A DNA stretch of 64,000 bases from Solea solea. Taxonomy: Eukaryota > Chordata > Actinopteri > Pleuronectiformes > Soleidae. Below, piece by piece: positions 1-28,024 of the stretch; position 1 is the first letter of the stretch, and the number at the start of each line of letters is the position of its first letter. Position numbers and translations under genes: made by a program. A model generated the notes under the pieces. It saw only the letters and a list, made by a program, of their open reading frames with translations. It was not told where the DNA came from and did no database searches. Where the stretch lies: assembly GCF_958295425.1 (NCBI RefSeq), contig NC_081153.1, positions 9,627,395 through 9,691,394 on the forward strand, given 5' to 3'.

Positions 1-1273
1 GCCAGGTTACACCCGAGTAGTGAAAGAGTAAAATCAGCGCAAATGACCAGCATCAGTCGGCAGGTGTCACACGTGCGAGTGTAAGAAAAAAGTGAAAGTT
101 ACTAAATAATTAAATATCATGATTCAAAGGGGGTCTGGTTGGGGAAGACCCAGTGTGGCTGTGTGAACCACCCATCCCACAGACGAAGGCTCAAAAGATC
201 AAAAAGCAAAAACAGTGTTGATTTCCAGACAACAGAAGCTGAAAGTGTCAGCTAATGTAATGTAATGAGGTCAGGAAAAAAAACACAGCTGTTTATTATC
301 AGTGGGTCACTCCAGTCTGAGGACGCATCAAAGAACTGTAGTGGCATTCAAACAAAACACGCAGCATTCCAAGGCAGTGGGATAAATAATTGTGATGCAG
401 CAGAATGAAAACACGACCCTCCCTCTTCCCTTCTTCTGTCCTCTCATCTACTCTCCCTTGTTCCTCCCAGTCTGCCAGTTTCCCGTCGCTGACACATTTC
501 GTGCCTCTCACGTTCTCTTCTGGCACAGAGACAAGAACTTGTTAGTCCTCCCACACACAGAAGGAGAGACACCCAGTCTTTCTCCTCAGGACAGGAGGAT
601 AAGGAGGTGGCACTTTGTAATCTTACCACGACATACATGTCAGCTCCAGATGTAGGAGAGAGAGTTCCTGTGTTGCACCGCAAGAGTTTGTGGAAACAGA
701 TTTAGGATTTAGGCCTTTACACTAAAAAGGACAGATTTGTTTTTTGCTGATGATGCTGTGTCTAAACCCTCAGGAGACAGACAGGCACACTCTCAGTGAA
801 AACAGTTCCTGCGAGTGGGGACACCAGGAAAAAATGACTTATGCAATTAAATAAAAGGCTCCTGTAATAAAGCCTACACCATGTGTAGTGTATGCCATCT
901 GAAGAGTATTATGTTTGCCACTTTATCCACTGTCAGAGAAAACTGAAGTCTGTCTCACTTTGTAAGCCACTTACTCTCCCACACCAAAGCCCACACAGAA
1001 AATCAGTGATTTTACATCATGGCACAGATGAGTTGTCGATCAACTGCTGCCTCCAACAGTAAGTTCAAAGATGTTATTTTGGGACCTCAGTTTTTAAAAT
1101 CTTTGTTCAAATTAACCTCGGTGACATAAAACGGGACATCAGTAGACCAGCATCTCCTGTGTCTACACCAGCTTAAAAAAAATGGTTTTTCAATTTCCAT
1201 GTCTCAAAAGGCTGTGAGATAAAGCGCTGACTATATTCTTAAGACATCCTAGACTTCAGCTGGTAAATAATTT

Positions 1274-1312
1274 ACCAGGTTTAAGCCTTTTGTTAAAAGG
1301 CTTAAACCTGGT
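1274..1312. repeat. Perfect 18-bp hairpin
   Basis: Arms accaggtttaagcctttt and its exact reverse complement, separated by only gtt. A perfect short palindromic structure in non-coding DNA, possibly the end of a foldback element. Confidence 0.85.
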
Positions 1313-1896
1313 TTTCCTTGAAAACCTGAAACATGTCAAATCCATCATAAAATTCAAGTTTAGGTGTTTTCATGCTGGGATAAATTCTTAATATTTCCAG
1401 TGGCACCATGAGATCTTCTTTCTGAAACGTTTCTGTCAGGAATTTTTTCTGAGCCATATTTTCTACCCACAATACCTCTTGATTAGAAAGCAAGACCAAC
1501 CGCCCCCATATGCAGAATTATATACTCAGTGAGACCCGTTCTCAGTTCACCCAGATATAGCTGTGCATAGGAGGTGCTCTCAGTCATCTAAGTGTAGCCT
1601 GGCTCACATTTGGTCTGTATATACCCAGAGCCTAGTGTATCATTACAGCTGAGAGAACACGGGGACAGTGGCTGACCAGTAATTTAACATTGCTAAATGT
1701 TGTCACACAGTTTTTTCCCCCCATCTCAAACGTCTGGGCCTCACAGACATGGAAAATATGTGGCAGGCAGTTTGCTGTTTATTTATGCCATAAAAAAAAA
1801 AAAAAAATATGGACATGAAACAAAAAGTTGAGAAAGATTAGGCTAAAATTAACAATTCATCCTAGCCGATTTTACCATTTGCATAGACCAAGAACC

Positions 1897-2240
1897 ATTC
1901 AAGTTAAAGGGATAGTTCTGGATTTTGAAGTGTGGTTGTATGAAATGCTCGTTGGTATATTACATGAATATAATCGTGCCAAGAAGCATTGGCAAGCTCA
2001 GCAAAATATAACAGCAACTAATGACAAGAGAGAAGGATTTACTTTTTAGAATCTACATTATCATAAGTGTACTCTATCTGATGAATATATTCACTTTACC
2101 GTGTTGTGTTGACAGCTTTCTCCGACAAGAAACTAAAATTTAAAACCAACCGACTCCCCACACCAGAGTCCATTGACAAAAACAGCAATTTTCCCTCACA
2201 GGACACAGGAAATGTTGGTTTGATTCTGAACCAAGTAAGT
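1897..2240. repeat. Dispersed teleost MITE-like repeat
   Basis: Begins ttaaagggatagttctgga followed by tttgaagtgtggttgtatga, a repeat opening I recognise as abundant in percomorph genomes. It continues to a phrase shared with other places in the window (cattgacaaaaacagcaatttt). Related openings occur at 40078 (aaggatagttcaggttttt) and 58906 (aaaggtatagttcag). Confidence 0.55.
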
Positions 2241-3111
2241 TTGAGTCACTGAGGTAAATAAAGGACTTTTTTTTATCACTGATTTTGTCAATGAGTACTG
2301 GTGCAGGATAGTGAGTGGTTTATAAAGAGACATAACATCTTTATTTCATAGTAACATGACTCAAATATAATTTAAAGGTACAATGGATCCATTTATGATA
2401 GGAAAAGTCTGCAGGGAGAAAAGAAAGACTGAAATATTACATGTTTTTTTAAATGTCACAAGAAATAAAAGTTCTTCAGTGCAAGATCTAGGTAAATTAT
2501 GCAACTCTGAATTTCGGAGGGACATTATAATATTTATTTTAGTGTGTGGGTGGATGAGTCTGCGAGAACAGAAAATAACAGTGAGTAGCAAACACACCTG
2601 ACATCTTGCCTTGCACTCATATTCAATAAAGCGCTGTCCTCCTCAGGTGTGTGTGTCGGAGTGCGACGTGTGGGGTATTTCTCCCACTCAAGATCTGCCA
2701 AAGCACTGCTGGCCAGTGACTTCAAACATGGCTTGCATATTTAGTGCACAGCAACAACATTCCCCTGATGAAAATGAACATTTTTGGAGGCAGAAGTTAA
2801 AAGGAATTTGACCTCAGGTATAAAGGTGTCTTTCTGCAGTGCTGGATGGGTGAGGAACACGAGAGAGGGAGGAGAAGGAGAAGACATAAATGAGGGCCTG
2901 ACGGAGACTGGGGATGGAGGGGGGCAGGAATGAAATGCTACTGAGAAAAAAATTCATTTGAAAGGTTGACAGCAAAGGTGAACATTAGTGCAAGGACGAG
3001 GAGGCGAGAAGAAATTATGAGGTAAAAGTGAGGCAGCAAAAGCAAGAGGAAGGAAAACTCGTCCTGCTTTAATGTAGTACCTATTCTCCTGATTTTAAAC
3101 GGACAACTTAC

Positions 3112-3252
3112 TTCTCCTGTAAGTGTGATGCTGCTGCTGACATAGATGTACTGTGGTCCTGAACAGAGAACTCTTTGTGTCGGCTCCCTCTGCTGGCTGC
3201 TGCCGGTACTACAGTGGCAGCTCCCACAGTGGCACACTTGGCTCAGAGAAAT
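3112..3252 (-). other. Exon-like open segment, unassigned
   Basis: A 141-nt segment open in one frame (47 codons), bounded on the minus strand by an acceptor (ccatgttgcag) and a consensus donor (GAA|GTAAGT). The peptide begins ISLSQVCHCGSCHCSTGSSQ. It is not a collagen or any family I recognise, and with no second exon it stays a candidate only. Confidence 0.2.
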
Positions 3253-3288
3253 CTGCAACATGGAAAGTGACAGACTGCATCAAGTTTG

Positions 3289-3316
3289 TCAAATGAGCTC
3301 CATCAAGCTCATTTGA
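3289..3316. repeat. 11-bp inverted repeat
   Basis: Arms tcaaatgagct and agctcatttga around a 6-nt loop. Minor structure next to the exon-like segment. Confidence 0.6.
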
Positions 3317-5324
3317 GCCAGGGGAACATTCACCACAACACTCTCCCCTTGTGTGTGTGAACAATCCTAAACTCTGTGCCGTTTAATGAACCAGGCCAAT
3401 AAAAGACAAAAATAAAAAGACCAATTCCGGGTGATTTTATACAAGGGCAACCACACATCAGCCACAGAGGAAAAACACACTAGTACTCCAACTGCTGCTA
3501 CATCATCATGAATCTATGCATATCCCACTCAAAACTATATAAATTGTTTAAAGCACAGCAAATAGCTAAATGTTAACATGTTAATACTAAAATAATTATT
3601 AGACATTTACTAGCACCAGCTTACTCTGATAAATCAGTTGTATGGCCTGAAACTGTAACTTCAAAAATAGCTACAGACCACACAATTTTTCTATAAATAA
3701 TTTGAATACCCTAAATTAAGAGGCCTGAAACATAATTTAACTAGCAGTAACTGAAGCTACTTTGTTGTGGGGAAGTTTGGGGCATCGTTTCAGGTCTCAA
3801 GCAGTGAGATGAGTCATGAAATGAGGAATGAAAGAAAAAGAGACAAATGGAGGAGATGGAAGAGGACAGCCAATGAGTCGATGGCTGCAAATACACATTT
3901 CCATTTTTGTCAAATCTAAATATGCGGTGATGTGAAGAACCCCAGGTGCAGTGTTAAATTTACCAGTACAAATGTTCTGATCCCAGCTCTGCTGCTTCCT
4001 AATTGGTCAAAGTGGAAAAAGTGGGCAGGAGAGGGAAAGAGAGCAATTTCCTCATCACCTGATGAAGGCAGGGAGGTAGAGGATGATGAGGAGGAAAAGA
4101 GGGTGGGTGGAGCAGAAGCAGAAGCTGTTTGAAGAAAGTTGGATGAGGACAAGAGGTCAGTGCTCCCTCTGTGGGTTGACAGGTGGAAGTGCGGTGCCAG
4201 CAGTCACCCGAGGCCCTGAGGTCCTGCTGGACTGAGGAGCGTACCATCACCTCTCCAGGACAGAGTGGGGGCCCAGTTGGAACATTCCAATGCATAAAAA
4301 GAAATGTAGTGCACACTGGTGTTCAAAGCCACTGTAGGTTAGTGTCAACTACATTCACATTTGATTCAATTTTAATGACATATATTGAAGTTTTCTTTTT
4401 TTTTTTTTTTAAATAAAATCAAACACACTTGACATAATGTATTAAAACCTTTACTCGGACATGATACAACAAACAGAAACAAGATTCAGAATTAATGACT
4501 GAAAAAATTATTCATATTTTTTTTCCTCTTTCATTCCCCAAAGCACACAACAGGTGGGATACAAAGAACAGATACAATAGAAAGAGAGAAAAAAAATTAA
4601 AATAAGAGTGACAGGTTCCATTCTGATTTTACAATTTCTGGTATTTGTTTAATACTTTGTAATAAACAAAAGATAAATAGTGTAGTTGGAGAAGAGGGAC
4701 CATGTGAAGTTTAAAGGTAAGGAGTCGACAATTAAGGAAGATTCTAGATCGACTGGAAAATATTTTTCTGTTTTCCATCACAGTCGATGAATGAACACCT
4801 GATCAGAGTTCTTAAAGTCCCTGCCCTTCTTTTATTCCCTCCATCTCTCGCTCTGTGACCTACCTACCAAAATACTGCAACTGTTAAAAACCACAACTAC
4901 AACCTCCTCGTCCTCATGAGGACAGAAATCCCTCCAGTCTGATTCATCCTGTGTAACCAGAGCCTGTTCAGAAGTGTCAACTGCAAATCACACCTGTGGG
5001 GACTCTCTTTACCTTTGACCTGTGTCTCTACATTTAGAGCCTCAACCTCAGGATCTGAGGCCGGGGATTGACTGGATGCATGTGCAGAGCCACTGATCTG
5101 CTGTGGCACACACAGCTTTGGTTTTCACACAGGGAGCTTGTCTACTAGGATTTAAGGACTTTGTATTAAACTAAACGTTTTGACTAGAACAGTCAGAGAT
5201 CAGTATGAAGCTGCAAAAGTGAAAACTCTGATGAAATATCATGATTATGGTCTATTCTGCTGTGAAATGCTTGAGGTAATTCTATTCTCATAACAGTGAG
5301 ACTCGTCTCACCTGGGTAGTTTTC

Positions 5325-5400
5325 GATTCATTTCAATTTTATTTGTACAGTGCCAAATCACAACATGCATAATCTGAAGGTTTGGTTTATTAAGTCTCTT
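5325..5400. repeat. Fragment of a common teleost interspersed repeat
   Basis: Contains tttcaattttatttgtaca and gtgccaaatcacaaca, a phrase that recurs throughout teleost genomes. Only one end is recognisable. Confidence 0.5.
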
Positions 5401-8400
5401 AATATGTGTACAGTAAATGAAAAGGAGGAAATTATGCGATGCAGAAGCTCTGTTTTTGCATCCAGTGTGGCCCCGGCCAAAAACCGAGGATAGTATACAG
5501 CGACTGTCCACACACACCTGTCTGTTGCAGAAACACAAATCCCACTGAAGAAGAGCAGGTTTGGGACTATGCTAAACTAATCCCTCTTAAATCATTCCTT
5601 ATTTGCATTTCCCCATATCATGAAAACTAGAGCAGATGTTAAGACCCCATAAAAGCACCAAATGCACAGCTTGAGCACCCAGAGAGGGACACACTGGTCC
5701 ACTTTTCCCTCCTGTGACCAGTCGTTGCCTCTCCACACAAGCCATCATTCCATTCTTATTAGGGCCCCTCTTTAGTATTCACTACACAGGCCAAGGTTAG
5801 CACACACTGTTGAGTGTGCTGCACAATAATAACAAACATACATGACAAACAAGCAGTGGGGACTGAGTGGCCCTACACTGAAAACAGCCACATCCACAAA
5901 CAGCTTGGCAGTGATGAACAAACCAGTGAAGGTGGTGGGGTTCGAGGCTGTGCCTCATTGACAATGATGGGATGGGCCTGTTTCGATAGGTAGAAAAAAA
6001 GCCACCCTGATATCTAATCTATACATGATGATCAGTTCTTCAGTCACAGCCTGCAACCCATCTCAAAAAAGCATCAACAACTTTATTTTCAAAAAAGTGA
6101 GTAATTTCAAAATGTAACAAAGATGGCGACAACAATACTGCTACACAGTCAGAAGGTCACAGCATGCGTCTGCCTTGAGTGCACATGGTTGCAAACATTT
6201 GTGGGCGGTGCGGTGCAATCTGGCGGTCTCCCACGGCAACCGCAGATCGTCGCTGCTCTGCCGTCAAGTAAAGTAAGCAAGGAGGGACACACTGCAGTGG
6301 ATCCCCTCCTTACAGCTCTCTAATGCTTATTCCACTAAAGCTTCAAATCCTTCTCAAACAGTCCAACAAAGTCAAATCAAAGCTTGATTTTACAATTCAA
6401 TTTCTTTCACAAAGTCAGTCATTTCCATCTCACATGTGTGAGTGAAGAAGCATTTGTTATGTCTGAAGTAAAGCAGTGGGCAACACGAAGGAGAGGAGGC
6501 TGGATGGTTGTCACCTCTCCAGCCAGACTCCTCCTCCTCCTCCTCTTCTCTGCATCCTTTCATTATGTTGCTCAACTAATCAATTTAACCAGCACATCAC
6601 AGCTGAGGCTTAGCTACAGATAAATTCCATACACATGTGGCCACACACAAAATGTCAAAACAATAAAAATGCCATCCACCAGCTCTTGCTAAAGCACATC
6701 AAAGCTCACAGTGGCTCATCATCACACAGAAGCTGTTCAGCTTCACGTTCTTTCTCCAAATGACCTAAGCTCAGAGCAAAATATAGAGAAATATAGGAAG
6801 CGCATAACTTCAATATGTTGTTAAATTAAGGGATGACAAATCATTTCACTGCTAGTTCATTTCAACTTCTGCCGACTGAAAATATGAATGCCGGAAACAC
6901 AATGCACATATTACATGACAACCACAAGACAAATACACTGGTTGCATATTTTAACTTTTTGATGAACTCGGACTAACTCAGTCAGCTGTGTATTTTTATG
7001 TCACAGGTGGATGCTCCAGAAATCCACCCATCATCATCATCATCACCCTCAGGTACAAAGCAGGCTCACACTTTCAACAGAGGAAACTCCAAAAACAAAA
7101 TCCAGCAGAGAAAGTTGAGGTGTCAGCCAATCAAACACAAGATCTTGAGTCAATCAACTCTCATGGAAGCAGGGAAAACAGCTCATTATCTGACCCGACT
7201 GTCATACAATAGATGAGCTCTGATCCAGATCACAAAGAGTGCCATGCAATTCTTTTCACTCAAGTCTCAAACCTCAGACTGCAAGAAATAAAGCACTGAC
7301 ACTACATTGTATACAGAAGTGGAGAGCTGGCACATCATAAGCTTTTCTTTGCAGACAAACTCGAAAACTGAGGCAGTGATGATGTACCAGGGAAAGCTGA
7401 CTGTTCTCTGCATGAAGGAAATTAACAGACTGGCGACAACTACACTGAGTCGGCTGCGTGGAGTGAGAAAACTAGAACCACCACTGAAAGGTTAGACCAA
7501 CTCATTGACACGTTAAAGAAAAAAAAAAAACCTGTTTTACAGGTCAGCCTCCAAATCCACATTACATGGGGGAGACCAAGGATCCTCTCTGAGAAGAACT
7601 ATTTGGACTATCTGCAGGACAGGAAGCTCATTCTAGTCAAAGCAGCTGCTTTACCCCAACATTTCAACAGCTACTTCCATTGTCTCCACTCAAATACAAA
7701 AGGTTCATGGCTGAGTCTGGTAGTGAACAAAGTTCTATCAACCGCAGCCAGACTGTACGAGCACACAGCTGGTGTTCCGAGTTTCATAGCAGGGAGTCTG
7801 CAATTAAGGGGTCATAAAAGAACAAAAAAATAAGAGGGAAAAAATCAAAGAGGGAGTTCGACATTTTAGGCAGACCTGTTCCAAGAGTGGACAATGGCTG
7901 TCTGATTTGTCTGTGTACTTGCATACTGTGTTTGCATTGATGTAAAAGTCTTAAACTAAAAGACCATATTAGTTATTTTAGCACCTGTTACGAGGACAGC
8001 TGTGCCTCTTCCCTGTAGAATGATACTGCAAAATCAGCGTTTCTAATTTCTATTTAATATGGTGACTCTTTTAAATACCTGTCTAACTGCAATGGTGAAA
8101 CAATCTTTGCGTACTCCGGTATTGCTCCATGTCGAGCATCTGCAGATGGTTTTGTTCATTATAAAGAATATTTATTATCGGGAATAATTACTTTGTTTGC
8201 TTTATGTCTCCTGATCATGTGCTAGCTGCATTTTCACTTCTCACTGCAACGCTCAGATTCAGGCGCCCACAAAATTTCAATCACAGTAAATGTCAAGTGC
8301 CATTGTCAATGAAATCCAGCCAATCAGGCGACATGAATGAGGGGAAACATCTTCAGAAGTCCACCCAAACACTGCAGCGAGGTGTGGTTTGGCCCTGGGC

Positions 8401-8595
8401 TCAATAACAAAATAATGGTGGAGGATTCAACAGCAGAAAATAGAGCTTTTAAATCTTCCCCTTCACTAATGTGAACAGGTCTTTGTTTCTGCACAACTCC
8501 CGTGGTGTTATTTTAATTTTTTTATTATTTACATCTACTGTACAAATGTTGCAAGCACTGAGCTGATACACACTGAGTAAAGTTTTCAAAGCTGC

Positions 8596-9107
8596 AGGTA
8601 CTATGTGTAGGATTTCCATTATTTCTTTCATTATTGGAATAAAACATTTTTTGATGCTATGTTTACCAATCACAGCAAATGATCCGACCCTGCAAAACCC
8701 ACTGAAACACAGGTCACCAGGGGACATTAAATAATGTTAACGCCACAATCGGGTCGTTTCAGTCTGTCTTTGCAATTTGCTTCAGGCTCCTGGTTAAATG
8801 TTTCGTTTATTTAGCTTTTCTACAAACTTCTACAGAGAGGACAGACTGTAGCTTCTTACTGTATTTACAAGGTCAAACATCTGGTTCAAGGACACTTTAA
8901 CTTGCTGCATCATATTTCTATCTTACCATGGTTGACAGATAAATACAGCAAGAGATTTTCAACAATAAAGTTTTTTGGGAACAGCATACCAACCATTTCA
9001 GTGGATGTTTCTGTTTATGCTATTGTGTATTAAGTTAAACAAACAACAAATCTTCAGGTCTGACTTGAAAATGATGCAAAAATAAGAAAACCCTACACAT
9101 AGTACCT
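8596..9107. mobile_element. MITE-like element with 16-bp inverted ends
   Basis: Perfect inverted termini: aggtactatgtgtagg at 8596-8611 and its reverse complement at 9092-9107, bounding 512 bp of AT-rich non-coding DNA. The terminal sequence resembles the ends of other teleost non-autonomous elements. No transposase frame lies inside. Confidence 0.55.
8806..8811 (-). terminator. Candidate rxrb polyadenylation signal
   Basis: AATAAA on the minus strand (TTTATT on plus), about 1.45 kb past the stop codon. It is the first canonical hexamer I see downstream of the coding end. Other hexamers lie farther on (for example near 8520 and 8170), so use of this one is inferred. Confidence 0.3.
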
Positions 9108-10252
9108 TCAAGGTCGTCTTACGCGTCTGAGAAAAGATGGTCATTTTGGGGGAAACGGGAACATTTACACAGTTACAACTCACAAAAGTGCATCAATGAC
9201 CATCAGCAAAGGGAGGACGGGAGATAAAACAAGATAAAAGGAGAGAAATAAAAATACTTTTTTGTTTTGCATGAAGCTCTACTTCCTGTGAGGCTCAGGC
9301 TGTTTAAATGCCTAACAACTGTTGAAGTAGAGAAAAGGATAAAATCAAGAGAAAAAAAAAATTCAAGTCATTCTTCTTGTCTTACAAAGCCCACTGTGCG
9401 CATCAGGGTGGGAGGGACTAAGTCTGTCAACTAAGTGCTCCCGCCCCCTTTTCCTGGATTTCAATGCCATAGAAAAAAAGCTCTCATTTCATGAGTACAG
9501 TACTTCAAAATAGAAACTCAAACAAGTTTCAGCATGAAAATTCAATAAAAAGCATAAAATATATCAATGTTTATGAGACTGGATGAAGTCACTGAGTGGG
9601 TGTGTCTGCCTGTCCAGTACAGGACACCTCCTGACCAATAAGGAGAGATTCTGTTTGATGGCGGACAGTTGATTGAAATTATGCACCTGATTTTCAAGCT
9701 TAAATCAAACGTGAATAACTAACCTGGCTGGCTAGAAATTATATAACATACAGAGGTGAAGATAGCAGTGTAACTAAGTAACCCAGTTGAAAACGGGCAA
9801 TGTAGAACGCAGGACCAATTATGCAGAAGCAAAACCCACTGTGAGAGGAGGATGTGAAAACTGAAAACTAAATTCAAATTAAGACATTTACTGTGTGTGT
9901 AATGAAGAGGGCATATATTCATTGAATCATAACCCCTGTGATTAAAAACAGTATATGGGAAAAGATGGTGAAAAAAACTGTGTGTGTTTTGAGGTTTCTT
10001 TTAGCATATTGTTCATTTTTTATCTATCTTTTAGCAATGTTGCAAATCTATTCATGCATGCAAGTAAATACCTGCATGTGTGAAGAGAATTAGCCTGTGA
10101 TGATGAATGTGTGTGCGTACAGCTGGTTGTTTAAACCAGCAGGTGCTGCAGTTAAGTGAGGCCCAAGACGAAGAGCCAACGACCTAGCACGGTGCAATGT
10201 GTTGGAAATCCTGGTGTCAACTGGATCTTGAACTGAAATGAACCTGGCTCCT

Positions 10253-25584
<15,332 letters not shown>

Positions 25585-26560
25585 GGTGGTGACTGGGGCA
25601 CAGAGACCGGCTGGTAGTTACAGACCGACGTGCTTCCGCCTCAAGCAGCCCGCTCTCAAACTCTAGACCGCGGACTGAGGCCCGGGCCGGAGTCGTTTTG
25701 GGAAACCAAAAACGGCTCTGAAATTCCAGCACAAGTATGAGAAAACGTGTATGTTACAAACATGGCAACTTATGACAACATAATGCCCAAGAAAGCGAAC
25801 AAACGTCAGCCTGTAACAAGGCCCGTTATCCGTCTGTCTCGATGTCAACAGTGATATTGAAGTACTTGGTGCAGTTTTGGGCATTTCATGTAACGTTACA
25901 ATAAGACTGCAAAACTGCCCGGCTAATGCCAGGAGTGTCTTGGTGTGAAGCAGCACAGACCGAATACATGCTAAATGACACATAAAAATGTTGTTAATAA
26001 TAAACACTGTTTATGATATACTGGATGAACTGGGTAAAAGAAAACGTCCCGTTCCAGAGCGTAGATGGAGCCCAGCCATATGGCAATAAACCACCGCTAG
26101 TGCAAACTAACGTTAGCAACCAACTAGCTCTTCAGACGTATGTGCCAACCGTGAGGCCTGGTGGTGTGTGGAAGTAACACTCACCAAATATAAATTACAC
26201 TGTTAAATAAACCTCAAAAGATCGTTTAAAACATTATGCAACCCCAACCTCTAAAAACCAAGCAACGCCTGGTTGAAGCTGGTGAACCTAGCTACAGCTA
26301 ATTATTACGCTAACAGAGCTACATCTAGCATGGGTAGCAAGCTAGTTAGCGCGACTGCACCGGAGGAGAACCAGACAACCGACCGTAAACCAGTTTGTCC
26401 CTGGTTACCCTCTCTGGCTCATGCTCCTGTTCATAAACAGGCTGGATGATTAACGACGTATCTGGAGCAGATAAATAAAGGATACTAACGGTTTGAAGGC
26501 ACAGCTTCTTCGCATGAAAAGATGTGGCGACTAGGCCCCGTGTATGTGTGTGTCTCCCCC
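25585..26560 (-). promoter_or_regulatory. rxrb 5'UTR and probable promoter flank
   Basis: The sequence upstream of the rxrb ATG is relatively CpG-rich just outside the start (25600-25700, including CCGCGG and CCCGGGCC) and again near 26640-26840. An in-frame stop at 25618-25620 ends any N-terminal extension unless splicing intervenes. I see no TATA box I would trust, and the transcription start is not defined. A possible upstream non-coding exon with a GTTAGT donor near 26490 (minus strand) is too weak to annotate. Confidence 0.4.
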
Positions 26561-27441
26561 ACTTTGCCTCGTAGTCAACCCTCCCTCCCCCTGTAAGGAT
26601 GAAAACATGATGATGGTGGAGGATTTGGCTCAGTGCTCTCTTTACACTTCAATATTGGCCCCGAGTCACTGCAGAGCGACGCTGCCCGGGGCCTGGAGGC
26701 AGGAGACGGTTGTGTGTGGTCATGTTGTGCCTTAACATGTCATCGAGGAAGACAGACACATCCAGTGCGAGGGGGGTCAGGAGGTCAAGACCAGTTCAGC
26801 CCAGCGCGCGCGCGTGCGTGTGTGTGTGTGTGTGCAGAGGTTACTGGCGGACACTGGAGCTTCGGTGACCCTGCTGCGCTGGAAGAAAAACACTCAGCAC
26901 AGATATTATCAACTCACCCTTCACCTCAGAATCACATGTTATTCACATGTTGTTCATGCTTGAGATGATAATAGCCTTTTTCTTCATTGAAAACGTGCAA
27001 TTCTTAGCATCACTGAACATGTATCATCAGCTGCCACATTACTGTGGTAATTTGTATACATTCAAATACTTTATTTATTCCAGCCTACAAGTTGTACATT
27101 TAATATTCTGTCAGGACTCCAGCAGCTGTTTCATAGCTTAGTACCTGTACTGCCACACTACACTACTACCACTACTACTAATAATAACACATATTAACAG
27201 TTAAATGCTATATAGATGACCACAGTAAAACCACTTAAAGTCACCTTAAAGTGTAAAATGTGGGCAGAAATGATATAAGTTTACAAGAAAAGCAGATTCA
27301 GACATTTCACATCTAATGTCAAAAGTCCATACTTACAAAGTATGAAACAAAAATAGCAAAATAGTGGACAATGACAAAAGAAAACAAAAGAAAACACAAT
27401 AAGTGCCAATTAATGTTATCCATTCAGTTTAACACACACAC

Positions 27442-27442
<1 letters not shown>

Positions 27443-27484
<42 letters not shown>

Positions 27485-27506
27485 CACATACATATATATA
27501 CATATG
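27443..27506. repeat. (TA)n microsatellite with TACA/TATG tail
   Basis: Long TA run followed by imperfect TACATA units; it creates an artefactual Tyr-Ile reading frame. Confidence 0.95.
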
Positions 27507-27963
27507 TGTGCGTGTACACCTTTTATATATTTAAAGGTGTCGATGTCAGTCAATATTTTAAAGTGTGCCACTTTCATTTTAGGGGTATTGATGTTTCTTC
27601 ATCTAACGATGGTGAAGTTTCTATGACTTTTTTGGAGAATGTAATTTGGTTTTGTCTTTTGGCCTCCAGACACTGATGCTATGTAGTGAACATGAACTGT
27701 TATTTCATTTCACCATGGAACATGAAGTCGTGATACCTCGGTTATACAGTAAATTGAACAATCTGCCACAAAATTGACTCTGTTTGACCTGGAGACTCCC
27801 ACATGTCAATACTGATTAATAGTTGCAGCGCCACATAGTGTTCACATGAAGTGCTCGTCTTTTGCCATGCAGACATGCAATAGATTAGATCTTCCTCAAC
27901 GTTCATTCCCTGAGTGAAAGGCATCACACAGTAGTTGGCCATCATCCAGTGAAGGCCCTTAGT

Positions 27964-28024
27964 ATTATTATTATTATTATTATTATTACTATTATTGTTA
28001 TTATTGTTATTATTATTAGTAGTA
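27964..28024. repeat. (ATT)n microsatellite
   Basis: Imperfect ATT repeat; on the minus strand it reads as a poly-Asn frame that I do not regard as a gene. Confidence 0.95.

Larger units (their letters stand above)
1..10252. other. Region 3' of rxrb, no confident gene
   Basis: AT-rich sequence with scattered dispersed repeats. In the conserved vertebrate order the next gene to the left is col11a2, but I see no collagen Gly-X-Y or LamG exon here, so it must lie beyond the window. The only exon-like segment is 3112-3252 (minus). Small open frames at 6988-7216 and 7307-7833 lack family similarity that I recognise, and I treat them as chance. Confidence 0.5.

Noticed and set aside
7010..7057. 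A 46-nt plus-strand interval bounded by cacag and CAG|GTACAA that could be an exon
   Set aside because: Very short, includes a TCA microsatellite, and the two frames that continue past it overlap each other with no similarity to known proteins.
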